This document shows, in pieces, positions 52,472 through 60,735 of a stretch of 64,000 bases of DNA. Origin of the DNA: Chloroflexota bacterium. GTDB lineage: Bacteria; Chloroflexota; Anaerolineae; Anaerolineales; Villigracilaceae. The position numbers and the translations under genes were made by a program. The notes beneath the pieces were generated by a model. The model had not been told where the DNA came from, did not search any database, and worked only from the letters and a program-made list of their open reading frames with translations. The DNA lies in NCBI GenBank assembly GCA_016219545.1, contig JACRMH010000016.1, forward strand, positions 1-64,000, given 5' to 3'. Within the stretch, counting starts at the first letter, position 1. Every line of letters begins with the position of its first letter.

Positions 52472-53668
52472 TCAAGTTGACTTTCGCAGGAAGTCTTTTC
52501 TAAAACCCAGAAGGCCGACAACCAGAAAGATAGCGATACCCAAAAACACCGCGCCTAGATTGTCATAAAAATTTGATGGCGGGTCGTGGTACACCAGACG
52601 GTTGATCCATGGACGGTCGGGCAGATATTTGACAGTTGTAACACCTGTTGACCGGGCCGTGTCCCATGCTATTTTTGTTACCGGGCACCACAGATTTACC
52701 CTTCCCGTATTATCTGAACAGGTGTACCAGGTGCGTCCGCCGTTGACGCTGTATTTATATTGGATTTCATAGAGCATCCGGCCTTTATCATTTTCCGAAC
52801 GTGAGTTCACCAGAACCGCATTGGTTGTCACTCCGTGATTGAGCAACTCATTTTCATCATGAATTTCAGAAGCGCCAAGGTAGATCATGAGGGGAGATAC
52901 GACCAGACACAACAAAATATAGAAGAAATAATCAAGACAACCAGTACTCCTCTTTTTAGTTCCATCTGATCTAAGCTTGATCGAGATTTTTCCACGGACA
53001 CGGCTTCGCCCCTCCAGGGCGGGACCGTAATGCGGGTTATACTGTAGGGCTTTTTCATAGTTTTCATGAGCAGCCGGGTAATGACCGAGTTCTTCGTGGA
53101 CAAGCCCTTTCTGAAAAAGTGCCCAATCCCAATCGGGGTCCAGTTCCAGCGCGCGATCCAGATCCTTCAAAGCAAGATCATATTCCTTCATTTTTATATA
53201 ACATAAGGCGCGGTTGTAGACCGTGCCTTCGTCGCGGGGGTTGATTTCTATTGCCTTTGAATAGGCCTTAATGGATTCGTAGAATTTGTTCAGCCCTGAA
53301 TACGCCGACCCGATCCTGCGCAAATACAAACTTTTATTTCCGGGGTCGAGTTGATAGCCTTTTTGGGCATCCATGAGTTCGCCTTGAAAATCTTTTTTCC
53401 ACCCTTTTGCCCAGGCACGCCCATAATAGGCCCTGCCATATTCCGGGTCCAAGGCAATTGCCTGTTCGTAATTCCGAATGGCTTCTTTAACTAACCCGTT
53501 TTCCTGCAGAGCCAATCCGCGTTGGACGAGAATGTAAACGCAATCTGGTTCGATCTTCAGCGCCGCATTATAGGCTTTGATCGCTTCATTTCGATCCCCG
53601 AGGTAATAATACCGATCTCCTTCGCCTGAGAGTTTCTTTGCTTCTGGATTTGTTGGAAATCTGGTCAT
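52472..53668 (-). CDS. TPR protein with C-terminal DUF3592-like membrane domain
   Basis: A 398-residue protein. About six tetratricopeptide repeats fill residues 10-235 (for example GDRNEAIKAYNAALKIEPD and KEYDLALKDLDRALELDPD). A transmembrane helix follows (CLDYFFYILLCLVVSPLMIYLG), then a beta-rich domain of about 90 residues with two Cys (YTCSDNTGRVNLWCPVT), a second helix (LGAVFLGIAIFLVVGLLG) and a basic tail. The two-helix plus beta pattern resembles DUF3592. The TPR part faces the cytoplasm and probably scaffolds partners. Convergent with AOR-2. Confidence 0.75.
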   Translation of the reverse strand: MTRFPTNPEAKKLSGEGDRYYYLGDRNEAIKAYNAALKIEPDCVYILVQRGLALQENGLVKEAIRNYEQAIALDPEYGRAYYGRAWAKGWKKDFQGELMDAQKGYQLDPGNKSLYLRRIGSAYSGLNKFYESIKAYSKAIEINPRDEGTVYNRALCYIKMKEYDLALKDLDRALELDPDWDWALFQKGLVHEELGHYPAAHENYEKALQYNPHYGPALEGRSRVRGKISIKLRSDGTKKRSTGCLDYFFYILLCLVVSPLMIYLGASEIHDENELLNHGVTTNAVLVNSRSENDKGRMLYEIQYKYSVNGGRTWYTCSDNTGRVNLWCPVTKIAWDTARSTGVTTVKYLPDRPWINRLVYHDPPSNFYDNLGAVFLGIAIFLVVGLLGFRKDFLRKST

Positions 53669-53734
53669 GATTATATTTCCACCGAATGATGATTGTGCGC
53701 TTTGTCGTTTGGATTATAGCATGGAGGTTTTATA

Positions 53735-53746
53735 CCCCCCCCCCCC
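53735..53746. repeat. Homopolymeric C12 tract with downstream G6
   Basis: Twelve consecutive C, then GAAATTTAGAATTCTC and six G, so the end of the tract can fold with the G-run. It lies in the 53669-53966 divergent gap between the TPR and J-domain genes; the rest of that gap is AT-rich without clear features. Confidence 0.8.
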
Positions 53747-53966
53747 GAAATTTAGAATTCTCGGGGGGCGCGATTATTTTTGTGTTACTAATCTGATAGA
53801 CCGGTTGTTCATTTTACTGGGTTTCGGAATCAGGGACTAATGTTGGGTGACTGATGTTGGAATAAAATGTATACTAGTTGTTGTAAATATTAATTTTCAA
53901 TAATTCGCTAAATGATTAAAATATATATATCATCGAGACATAATATATTTTGGATAGGAAATTAAG

Positions 53967-54830
53967 ATGGAAGATTTGTATTTAGTTTTAGGTATTGAGC
54001 CAGATGCAAAACCTGAATCAATTCGGGAGAGGTTTAGATTCTTGGCGCAAGCTTACCATCCAGATAAATTTTCTAGCACAAAACAAAAGGAATTTGCAGA
54101 AGAAGAATTTAAGAAGATAAATAACGCGTATCAAATATTATCAAATCCGAGCAAGCGTGCTAACTATGATTTGCAGAGAGTGAGAACTAGCAATTATTCA
54201 AGGACAAATATAAATGATATAACTCGAAAAGCAGAAGAAACGGCGCACCGACATGCCCAGGAAGAACGTGCATGGCAAGAGCGAAAAAGAAAAGCAGAAG
54301 AAGGGGCGCGTAGGCATGCTCAGGAAGAACATGATTGGAAGGAAAGAAAAAGGAAAGCAGATGAAGAGGAACGTAAACGCGCTCGGGGAGGACAGCAAAA
54401 TACGACCGACAAAACAAAGTTTTATAGTGGATGGGAAGAACATCTAGAGGAAGAACGTGCGTGGGAAGAGCGAAGAAGAAAGGCTGTGGAAGAAGAACAT
54501 CAACGTTCTTTGAAAGATCAAAAGCGAAAAGCCGAAAGCGAGGCACGGAAACTTGAAAGGGCAGAAAAAAAGAGGAAGGTCGAAGAGGCGGCTCTTCAAG
54601 GTGCATTGGAAAAGCAGAAAATTCTTAATGCCACACTAAAACACAGGCTAGTCTTAAAACAAGGCGATGGTTATGTCGTGAACCCTTCCCCGCCAAGGCT
54701 GTCCTTACTCTTAGCAATAATAGAAATTGGCGGTACATTTGATGTTGTTGGTGGAGCGGTAGAGGCCAAGAGAAAAATCAAAACATTTTTAGAATCAATA
54801 CGGAGGAAAAACAAAACGGCAAAAACATAG
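53967..54830 (+). CDS. J-domain protein with long charged coiled coil
   Basis: A 287-residue protein. Residues 1-70 are a J domain with the HPD motif (YHPDKFSS) that stimulates Hsp70 ATPase. Residues 80-225 are a highly charged Glu/Lys/Arg coiled coil with repeats of the type HAQEERAWQERKRKAEE. The C-terminal part (LLLAIIEIGGTFDVVGGAVE) is short and hydrophobic. There is no zinc or substrate-binding domain of classical DnaJ. AGGAAATT precedes the ATG. AT-rich relative to neighbours, which suggests transfer. The client is unknown. Confidence 0.8.
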   Translation: MEDLYLVLGIEPDAKPESIRERFRFLAQAYHPDKFSSTKQKEFAEEEFKKINNAYQILSNPSKRANYDLQRVRTSNYSRTNINDITRKAEETAHRHAQEERAWQERKRKAEEGARRHAQEEHDWKERKRKADEEERKRARGGQQNTTDKTKFYSGWEEHLEEERAWEERRRKAVEEEHQRSLKDQKRKAESEARKLERAEKKRKVEEAALQGALEKQKILNATLKHRLVLKQGDGYVVNPSPPRLSLLLAIIEIGGTFDVVGGAVEAKRKIKTFLESIRRKNKTAKT

Positions 54831-54866
54831 TATTACTGAAATCTGTAAAGTTGTTATAAAACACAA

Positions 54867-54898
54867 GAGACGGTAAGAACAGAAGCTCTCACCGTCTC
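54867..54898 (+). terminator. Possible hairpin terminator after the J-domain gene
   Basis: GAGACGGT pairs with ACCGTCTC across 16 bases, with no strong T-run. The 54831-55065 gap has no gene. Confidence 0.4.
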
Positions 54899-55065
54899 AC
54901 CAATACATTAAGATAAGGGAATTAGGGCAAAGGTGTTTTACTACCCTTTTTCGCTCCACCTGTATGGTTGGAGCACATTTTTATTTTGTGTCCACCAAAT
55001 AACTATTAAAATTTTGAACGTTTACATCCTCATACTTGCGTAAAATTATGAGGAATATCCTTTTG

Positions 55066-55138
55066 AGCCACCAGTCGGCTACGACCCGACGACCTGTCGA
55101 TTACGAATCGACTGCTCTACCAGCTGAGCTATGGTGGC
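55066..55138 (-). tRNA. tRNA-Thr (anticodon CGT) with aberrant T-loop
   Basis: A 73-base cloverleaf: acceptor GCCACCA/TGGTGGC, D-arm GCTC-AGCTGGTA-GAGC, anticodon stem GTCGA/TCGAC with loop TTCGTAA, T-stem GTCGG/CCGAC, discriminator T. CCA is not encoded. The T-loop reads GTCGTAG, not the usual TTCGAAT, so T54, A58 and T60 are all changed while both stems are perfect. It would read ACG codons. The stems argue for a functional gene; the loop argues for a decayed or unusual one. Confidence 0.8.
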
Positions 55139-55247
55139 GTATCACCCTTTAGGGTTTTTATAGCGGGCGAGATTATAAAGGAAACCAAGTAAACCCGCAA
55201 GTTTTCGGCTTTACGTGTTGTCTGTGCTCTTGGGAATCCAAAATCAT

Positions 55248-56501
55248 ATGCTCCGAATAGCCATGCTTTCTTATCACACCTGTCCGCTCGCTACACTGGG
55301 CGGGAAGGATACCGGCGGAATGAATGTCTACGTCCGCGACCTGACGCGCGAGTTGGGGCGCATGGGCATCCACGTGGATGTCTTTACGCGCTCGCAGGAT
55401 GAGCACGTCCCGCACGTTGTCCATGAGCTTGGGTTTGGCAACCGCGTGGTACATGTGCCGGCTGGGCCGGAAACTCCCAAGGTCAAGAGCGATCTCGCAA
55501 ATTACATCCCGGAATTTGTGGAGGGCATTAAACAATTTGCCGTTGAAAAAGGCATTACCTACGATGTCATCCACAGTCATTACTGGATGTCCGGGCTGGC
55601 TGCGGAGGCTTTGAGCGACGCCTGGGGTGGGACTCCCATCGTCCACATGTTCCACACTTTGGGTGAGATGAAGAACCGGGTGGCGCGTTCGGAAAGTGAA
55701 CGCGCAGGCGAGGATCGACTCAAAGGGGAGAGACAGGTTCTCCGTCGGGCTGACCGCATCATTGCCGCGACGATAGCTGAGACGACACAGTTGAGATTCC
55801 TGTACCGGTCAGAGTCCCGCAAACTGGTCATCATCCCGCCGGGCGTGGATACGTGTCATTTTTATCCGATCCCTGCGGACGAAGCCAAGCAATTCCTCGG
55901 ACTGAAACCTGAGAATCGCATGGTTCTTTTTGTCGGGCGCATCGAGCCGCTCAAGGGTGTGGACACTTTGATCCAGGCGATGTCTTGTCTTGATTTGCAG
56001 GAAGTTCATCGTCCCGTTCATCTTGCCATCATTGGCGGCGAACCTGATGTGAACCCGGAGGATATGACCGAAGAAATGTCTCGTTTGCAGAAACTATGTG
56101 ATGAGTTATGCATGGGCGGCATGGTGGTCTTTCTCGGCAAGCGCGGACAGGATACGCTGCCGTATTATTATTCCGCGGCGGAAGTGGTTGTGATGCCCTC
56201 GTTGTATGAATCTTTTGGGATGGTGGCGCTGGAGGCCATGGCTTGCGGTACGCCGGTTATTGCCTCGGAAGTGGGCGGACTTGGTTATCTTGTCCAAAAC
56301 GATGTGACGGGATATACGGTCCCCGATAGTGACCCAATTGCTTTGTGTGAAAAACTTTCGTCGCTATTAGGCGATGCAGCTTTGCGCGAGGCGATGGGCG
56401 ATCATGCGGCTGAGTACGCGATGGACTACGCCTGGGAAAAGATCGCCGCGCGGATCGTGGATGTTTATGCAGGGTTGGTAAAGAATAAAAAATTAATTTG
56501 A
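55248..56501 (+). CDS. GT4 glycosyltransferase, MshA/sucrose-synthase-like
   Basis: A 417-residue GT-B glycosyltransferase. The N-terminal domain has MLSYHTCPLATLGGKDTGGMNVYV (donor loop GGMNVYVRDL) and DVIHSHYWMSGL. The C-terminal domain has VGRIEPLKGVDTLI and PSLYESFGMVALEAMACGTPVIAS (E-x7-E motif). These are close to MshA and sucrose-phosphate synthase-type enzymes using a nucleotide-sugar donor; the acceptor is unknown. The ATG at 55248 is preferred because it leads straight into the Rossmann strand. Confidence 0.9.
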   Translation: MLRIAMLSYHTCPLATLGGKDTGGMNVYVRDLTRELGRMGIHVDVFTRSQDEHVPHVVHELGFGNRVVHVPAGPETPKVKSDLANYIPEFVEGIKQFAVEKGITYDVIHSHYWMSGLAAEALSDAWGGTPIVHMFHTLGEMKNRVARSESERAGEDRLKGERQVLRRADRIIAATIAETTQLRFLYRSESRKLVIIPPGVDTCHFYPIPADEAKQFLGLKPENRMVLFVGRIEPLKGVDTLIQAMSCLDLQEVHRPVHLAIIGGEPDVNPEDMTEEMSRLQKLCDELCMGGMVVFLGKRGQDTLPYYYSAAEVVVMPSLYESFGMVALEAMACGTPVIASEVGGLGYLVQNDVTGYTVPDSDPIALCEKLSSLLGDAALREAMGDHAAEYAMDYAWEKIAARIVDVYAGLVKNKKLI

Positions 56502-56520
56502 GGTTTCAACTGACTTCGAG

Positions 56521-56910
56521 TTATTTTTTTGCACTGGTTTTTAATTTGGCCTTTTTAAGATTTTCAGCAACTCTGTATTTAACGATCTTGCTGATCAGTT
56601 TCAATGGCATGGGTTTGTCAATTGGGAATTTTACCGAGCCTTTTGCGCCTTCGTATATGGATAATTCTTTTTTGAAGGCTTCGTTCCCGCTCGGCGTTGC
56701 GTAAAAGCCAATATGATTTGTCCATGCGGCAAAATGCACCAAATTTCCCTTCAGGAAAAAAGTGGGCATTTGATAGCTGATCTTTTCCACCGCCTCGGGA
56801 GCGGCGGCTTTTATGGTTGCGCGTATTTCTTTCAATATTTTTTGTGTATCTTTTGGAAAAGTTGCGATGTATTCATCAATTGAAGTGTAGCCGGCCTTTT
56901 TGCTATCCAT
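56521..56910 (-). CDS. DUF1801 domain protein (YdhG-like)
   Basis: A 129-residue protein with SIDEYIATFPKDTQKILKEIRATIK, EKISYQMPTFFLKGNLVHFA and a late YEGAKGSVKFPIDKPMPLKLI. This is the iron-chaperone-like DUF1801 fold related to frataxin. A similar domain is encoded again at 61.0 kb. GGAGAAAATC precedes the ATG. Function not known. Confidence 0.82.
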   Translation of the reverse strand: MDSKKAGYTSIDEYIATFPKDTQKILKEIRATIKAAAPEAVEKISYQMPTFFLKGNLVHFAAWTNHIGFYATPSGNEAFKKELSIYEGAKGSVKFPIDKPMPLKLISKIVKYRVAENLKKAKLKTSAKK

Positions 56911-56928
56911 GATTTTCTCCATATATTG

Positions 56929-56988
56929 CATAAGTGCGCTAGTGAGCACACTGCTACACAGGAAAAATTATATTTTGTGTAACGTCCG
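56929..56988. repeat. Dispersed repeat, family C (copy 2)
   Basis: AAGTGCGCTAGTGAGCACACT and CTACACAGG ... TTTTGTGTA closely match 13961-14021. Confidence 0.65.
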
Positions 56989-57064
56989 CTTTCGACAGTA
57001 CTACGATTGACTTTTGCAAGAGGTCTAATGAATTTTCCAGTAAATCGCAGAACTTTCCCTTCGA

Positions 57065-57562
57065 TTACTTGGAAATTGGGACAAGTGCATTATTGACTTC
57101 GCCGTGACTCCAGCCATCAATCTCCGGAGGAGTCACTCCCAGTGTGCTGAGCATACTTTTGATCTGCTCGCGGTGTTCGGTTGCATGGTTGATGATCTGC
57201 ACCATCACTACCCAGGGCTCCACATAGTAGCCGTCTCTAGTTTGGAGTCGAGTTCCCAGGAGATTAATTGACTCATCTTTGACCAGTGCCAGCAATCCCT
57301 CTCCGCTCATGCTTGCGGACTCCTGCAAATCGGCGAAAGCGATGGGAGTGTCGGGTCTCGATTCAACTGGCAGGGTCAGGAGCGATAGATATCCACGCTG
57401 AGATTTTACAAGATGTGTTAAGGTATTACGAATACTTCCTTTTGTAGCGGACTGGGGTTCAGAGTCAAGCTGCTCATCAGTAAGGCCGGAGCAGGCCTGA
57501 ATGATCTGCTGGTTGGCCCAATTGTTATGCTCAAATAGCTGTGTAAGAAAAATCTCGTTCAT
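57065..57562 (-). CDS. DinB family protein
   Basis: A 165-residue four-helix DinB protein with metal ligands in LTHLVKSQRGY and IINHATEHREQIKS. It begins with MNEIFLTQLFEHNNWANQQI, the usual DinB start. AAGGAG precedes the ATG. It is in a run of minus-strand cassette-like genes; the upstream gap 57563-57878 holds an attC-like site. Confidence 0.85.
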   Translation of the reverse strand: MNEIFLTQLFEHNNWANQQIIQACSGLTDEQLDSEPQSATKGSIRNTLTHLVKSQRGYLSLLTLPVESRPDTPIAFADLQESASMSGEGLLALVKDESINLLGTRLQTRDGYYVEPWVVMVQIINHATEHREQIKSMLSTLGVTPPEIDGWSHGEVNNALVPISK

Positions 57563-57751
57563 TAAGGACTCCTTATAAAATATCGAGTTAAGGAATACAT
57601 GTAGATGGGATTAATCGAAAATTACTGCGGCGAATCTGATTGCATCTGCCAATTCTATTTTGTTCCAGAGGCGGAATGTTCATCCTCAGAAGTAAATGAA
57701 TTTTGCAACAGGCATTCTGACTCCGTAAGCCTCCCCACAGTTCACATCAGC

Positions 57752-57878
57752 GGATAATGGGTGGTTGCGGACTCTGTTTGGAGCAGAGAAACTCGAAACT
57801 GGAAAACTATTCAAAAATGGCGAGGGCAACGCGTCCCACTTTTCCAGCACGCTCCGCTAGCCCGTTTGGTTTGAATGG
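57752..57878 (-). repeat. attC-like site, degenerate
   Basis: An R'-like ATTATCC at 57758-57752 is followed upstream by the motif GACTCTGTTTGGAGCAGAG (57771-57789), shared with the sites at 59.0 and 60.8 kb, and an AAATGGCG box. It immediately follows the AlkZ-like stop. Confidence 0.4.
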
Positions 57879-58955
57879 TCAGAATTTGTAGGTTAACTCA
57901 GGTTCTTTTTCCAGAAAACATCCATATTGTACTGTTGCTTTTTCGATTTGGAGCATTGTGGATTTGCTGGGTTGTTTGAAGAATTCTGCTTCTACAATTA
58001 CTTTATCTTTTTTTATTGATCTTTTCCATATCCCCACGATTTGTCCATTAACTACAATTACAGGCCTAAATATGCCATTGTTGGAAACAGTTTTGTTGTG
58101 ATTTTCAAATGGAAGGGAGGCGCTTCTGTCTTTATAACTGATAATAAATTCATCGAATGCAGGCAGCAGATGAACGTCTTCCTTCTCTGGCTTGGGACTG
58201 GATAGGATATTTGTAAACCAATAGGCATGCGAATCAATTGTTTCTGAAACGAAATCAGACTTTACCATTTCCAATGCCTGCTTTGCGTCACTTGTGGATA
58301 ATCCCGACCACCAAACAAAATCATATATTGTGGCGGGGCAATGACTGGAAAAATATTGTCTTGCAAGATTCGCCAATGCTTTTTCCCTGCTCAAAGGTTT
58401 CGTTTTCGGGACTCGTACTTCAAGCAGCGTATAGGTTTGATTTTTACCTTTTGTTGCTCCGCTGCATACTATGCCATCCAATTCGGCCCGAAGCAGAAGA
58501 TGAGACGCCCTATTTTCGTTGGTCATTATCTTATGCTTTTCGAGTTCTGTGACTAACTCGTTACGGGTTAAATGTATTCCATCGCTTAATGCCTGTTTGA
58601 TCACTGCGTTGCTTTTCGTAACTATGGCTTCGGAAATCCCCAATTCTTTATGCCTTGATTTTAGAGTCGCCTTGATCTGGGGCGCTGTTAATTCAAGTAT
58701 CCAGTGGATGTCTTCTGCTGAAACCAAATGCCACGTTGGTCTCAATAAATGTGTTCGGATAATTTCCCCGTTATTGATTGCTGATTCGATTGTCCGGTCA
58801 GTTGAATTTGGCAGCCGAACGCCGACAGCCCACTTCACCATGGAATAATCCTGTGCCTGCATTGCTCCCATCCAGCCAACAATCTCCTTTGCAGTCTTGA
58901 GGCTCGTTTTATTAATTTGCTGGCTGAATAACCTGGTATATGCAATGTCTTTCAA
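57879..58955 (-). CDS. Winged-helix DNA glycosylase-like protein (AlkZ/YcaQ family)
   Basis: A 358-residue member of the HTH_42 (PF06224) group, which includes the AlkZ and YcaQ DNA glycosylases that unhook interstrand crosslinks and remove alkylated bases. The catalytic Q-x-Q motif appears as MGAMQAQDYSMVKW, and the conserved HLLRPTWHLVSAEDIHW and LLPAFDEFIISYKDR blocks are present. I chose the TTG at 58955 because AGGAG lies six bases upstream and it begins LKDIAYTRLF. It lies between two attC-like sites. The exact lesion is unknown. Confidence 0.78.
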   Translation of the reverse strand: MKDIAYTRLFSQQINKTSLKTAKEIVGWMGAMQAQDYSMVKWAVGVRLPNSTDRTIESAINNGEIIRTHLLRPTWHLVSAEDIHWILELTAPQIKATLKSRHKELGISEAIVTKSNAVIKQALSDGIHLTRNELVTELEKHKIMTNENRASHLLLRAELDGIVCSGATKGKNQTYTLLEVRVPKTKPLSREKALANLARQYFSSHCPATIYDFVWWSGLSTSDAKQALEMVKSDFVSETIDSHAYWFTNILSSPKPEKEDVHLLPAFDEFIISYKDRSASLPFENHNKTVSNNGIFRPVIVVNGQIVGIWKRSIKKDKVIVEAEFFKQPSKSTMLQIEKATVQYGCFLEKEPELTYKF

Positions 58956-59009
58956 ATTCTTCTCCTGCCTTTTTAGGTCCTTGGAAATGGGCTGACGGTT
59001 TGCGCTAGC

Positions 59010-59066
59010 GGATAACAATCGTCGTGGACCGTGCCTGAGAGCAGAAAAAACTCTGAGCTGGAAAAT
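59010..59066 (-). repeat. attC-like site
   Basis: R'-like GTTATCC at 59016-59010 follows the shared core GGTCCACGAC and TTTTCCAGCTCAGAG motif. It separates the small membrane protein gene from the AlkZ-like gene. Confidence 0.42.
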
Positions 59067-59264
59067 CTACTTTTCTTTGATTTCCCGTGACTTTGCCCAG
59101 GTCAAGATAATGCCGAAGATGATAGCAAAGCGGAATGAGGTTTCCCAGTCTATGGTGATCTCTCCATGCCCGATGACATTCCATAGAAATGTCACAATTG
59201 CGGTAGTCGCCAGGGCTATTGCGAACACGGTTACAAATTCAACGATCAGTTTCTTAATGTTCAT
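59067..59264 (-). CDS. Small two-helix membrane protein
   Basis: A 65-residue protein: MNIKKLIVEFVTVFAIALAT begins the first helix, a short loop (GHGEITIDWETSF) follows, then a second helix (RFAIIFGIILTWA) and a charged end. The ATG at 59264 has GGAGAG upstream. It lies 52 bases after the DUF1905 gene, perhaps in the same cassette. No function is recognised. Confidence 0.65.
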   Translation of the reverse strand: MNIKKLIVEFVTVFAIALATTAIVTFLWNVIGHGEITIDWETSFRFAIIFGIILTWAKSREIKEK

Positions 59265-59316
59265 TTTGGCTCTCCGTTTCAGAAATCTACCGATCATTTG
59301 GGAATTTCTTAGTTCA

Positions 59317-59601
59317 TCAATCAACTTCGAGCCGAATAGCCACTTTATCGCCCACCTTAAGATTTTCAGATTTTTGGACGCTCATTCTAATGGGCACAAG
59401 ATAGCGGCCGTCTTTGGGAAACAGGGACGTTGTCCATTCAGTTTTGCCGATCCGTACGTGGACGGGGATGACTCCCCAGCCATAAGTGACCATTGCTGAG
59501 ATCGCTTTCAAGTCACGACTGGGCTCTTCTGGTACAGCAACGAAGAGAAAGGGTGCTGGACCGCGCCAATAAAAAATTTCGCCTTCGAACTCGATAATCA
59601 T
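59317..59601 (-). CDS. DUF1905 domain protein
   Basis: A 94-residue beta-rich protein beginning MIIEFEGEIFYWRGPAPFLF, with IRIGKTEWTTSLFPK-type strands and a YLVPIRMSVQKSENLKVGDK end, as in DUF1905. Common in gene cassettes. The ATG at 59601 starts only 19 bases after the GTTGGGC cassette boundary. Function unknown. Confidence 0.8.
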   Translation of the reverse strand: MIIEFEGEIFYWRGPAPFLFVAVPEEPSRDLKAISAMVTYGWGVIPVHVRIGKTEWTTSLFPKDGRYLVPIRMSVQKSENLKVGDKVAIRLEVD

Positions 59602-59619
59602 TGGCACAGTATACCAAGT

Positions 59620-59688
59620 GCCCAACGGTTTGGGTCACCGTCCCCGAAGGTGATCGTCCCGAGTGGGATCGCGGAAAATCACATTTTT
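59620..59688 (-). repeat. attC-like site
   Basis: R' GTTGGGC (59626-59620) preceded by AAACC and GGACGGTGAC, with GCGATCCCACTCG further out. The last two blocks recur at 59991-60040. It lies between the 78-residue gene and the DUF1905 gene. Confidence 0.5.
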
Positions 59689-59925
59689 CTATTTTGCGCC
59701 GTCGATTTTTCCAAGCACATCAGCCAGAACTGCTTTTGCAACCTGCTGAAACAGGTGTATTCTTTCGAGGCGTGAAAGCGCCCGGTTCTCTTTGCCCAAT
59801 TCCTTTTCAAAAAATTGCTTCAATACCCCAACTATCTGGTTGTCAATCTCATTTTGTTGCGCATGTTGAGTCATCAGTTTTAAAAGGTCATCATTAGAGT
59901 CTGAATATTGATAAGAGTTGAGCAT
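59689..59925 (-). CDS. Hypothetical protein, 78 residues
   Basis: A small soluble, helical, acidic protein (LLKLMTQHAQQNEIDNQIVGVLKQFFEKELG, with many Gln and Leu) without recognised motifs. AAGGA precedes the ATG. It is flanked by two attC-like sites, as a single-gene cassette would be. Its helix-rich make-up might indicate a protein-binding role, but no function is assigned. Confidence 0.6.
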   Translation of the reverse strand: MLNSYQYSDSNDDLLKLMTQHAQQNEIDNQIVGVLKQFFEKELGKENRALSRLERIHLFQQVAKAVLADVLGKIDGAK

Positions 59926-59990
59926 GAATTTAATCCTTCTTTACTTCACAGTCAATTAATGAGGTTAGACACAATGGTTTCGGAGCAACC

Positions 59991-60135
59991 GCCCAACGGT
60001 TTTCGTCACCGTCCTCGAGTGGGATCGCAGACTTGCCCTACGGACTGTGGTGCTGGGGCGGGCGTGGATTCCTTTCTGGAACAGAAACCAATTGCAGCAT
60101 AAGGTCGAAACAGATCAGGATTTTCCTAAGCGCAC
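59991..60135 (-). repeat. attC-like site
   Basis: R' GTTGGGC (59997-59991) preceded by AAAACC, GGACGGTGAC and GCGATCCCACTCG, with the GGCGTGGATTCC core on the far side at about 60062. No good partner R'' is seen near 60110-60135. Confidence 0.45.
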
Positions 60136-60648
60136 TCATTCAGGGAATGGTAAGAAGTCGAAGTCGCCCGGCGACTGACCATAGCTGGTCAGCAGCGCGG
60201 CGGCCTCGCTGCGGTGCTGCGTGGCATGGATGATGACCTCCATCAGGATGTGCCACACGACACGCTTGCGTATCGCGCCGGGGATGACATAGCGGATCGA
60301 GCTGTTCAAAGTTTCCTCGGTCAATCTGTCGAGATACGTCTGCATCTCCTGTTGTTCTATCCTCCAGCGCTCTTGCAGCATGGCGAGTGTCGGAAAGGCG
60401 TCTTCGTGAAGCTCGGTCGCGTCGTAGGCTGCCTCGTCTGCCAGAGGTTCCTGGTAATATCCCTGGAGTGTGATCCGCTGCTGCCAGAGGTTGTCCAGTA
60501 TGTGGACCATAATGGCGCGCAGCCCTCCGCGCCCATAGGATGCCGGGGCGGCGTACTGCTCCGGACTCACCCTGGCGCAGGCTTCCAGAATGCGTGCATC
60601 CGCCCAGTCATTGTAATCATATAGGAGCTTGATTTCATCAATTTTCAT
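60136..60648 (-). CDS. DinB family protein
   Basis: A 170-residue DinB-type protein. Metal ligands lie in MVHILDNLWQQR and EVIIHATQHRSEAAALL, and the start MKIDEIKLLYDYNDWADARI is characteristic. GGAG precedes the ATG. It is GC-richer than the neighbouring genes and lies between two attC-like sites. Substrate unknown. Confidence 0.87.
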   Translation of the reverse strand: MKIDEIKLLYDYNDWADARILEACARVSPEQYAAPASYGRGGLRAIMVHILDNLWQQRITLQGYYQEPLADEAAYDATELHEDAFPTLAMLQERWRIEQQEMQTYLDRLTEETLNSSIRYVIPGAIRKRVVWHILMEVIIHATQHRSEAAALLTSYGQSPGDFDFLPFPE

Positions 60649-60735
60649 TGTAGTATCTCCATAGGCGGATCAGGAAATGTAGACACGAAAACGGGCATAA
60701 TTAATGTGCAGTTTAGTCTGTGGAGAGAGAACTGT

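Noticed and set aside
57563..57878. A small gene in the 316-base gap
   Set aside because: No frame with a start, ribosome-binding site and coding character; the gap carries the attC-like site.
59602..59626. Longer start (TTG) for the DUF1905 protein
   Set aside because: The TTG lies inside the GTTGGGC boundary and lacks a ribosome-binding site; the ATG at 59601 fits the family start.
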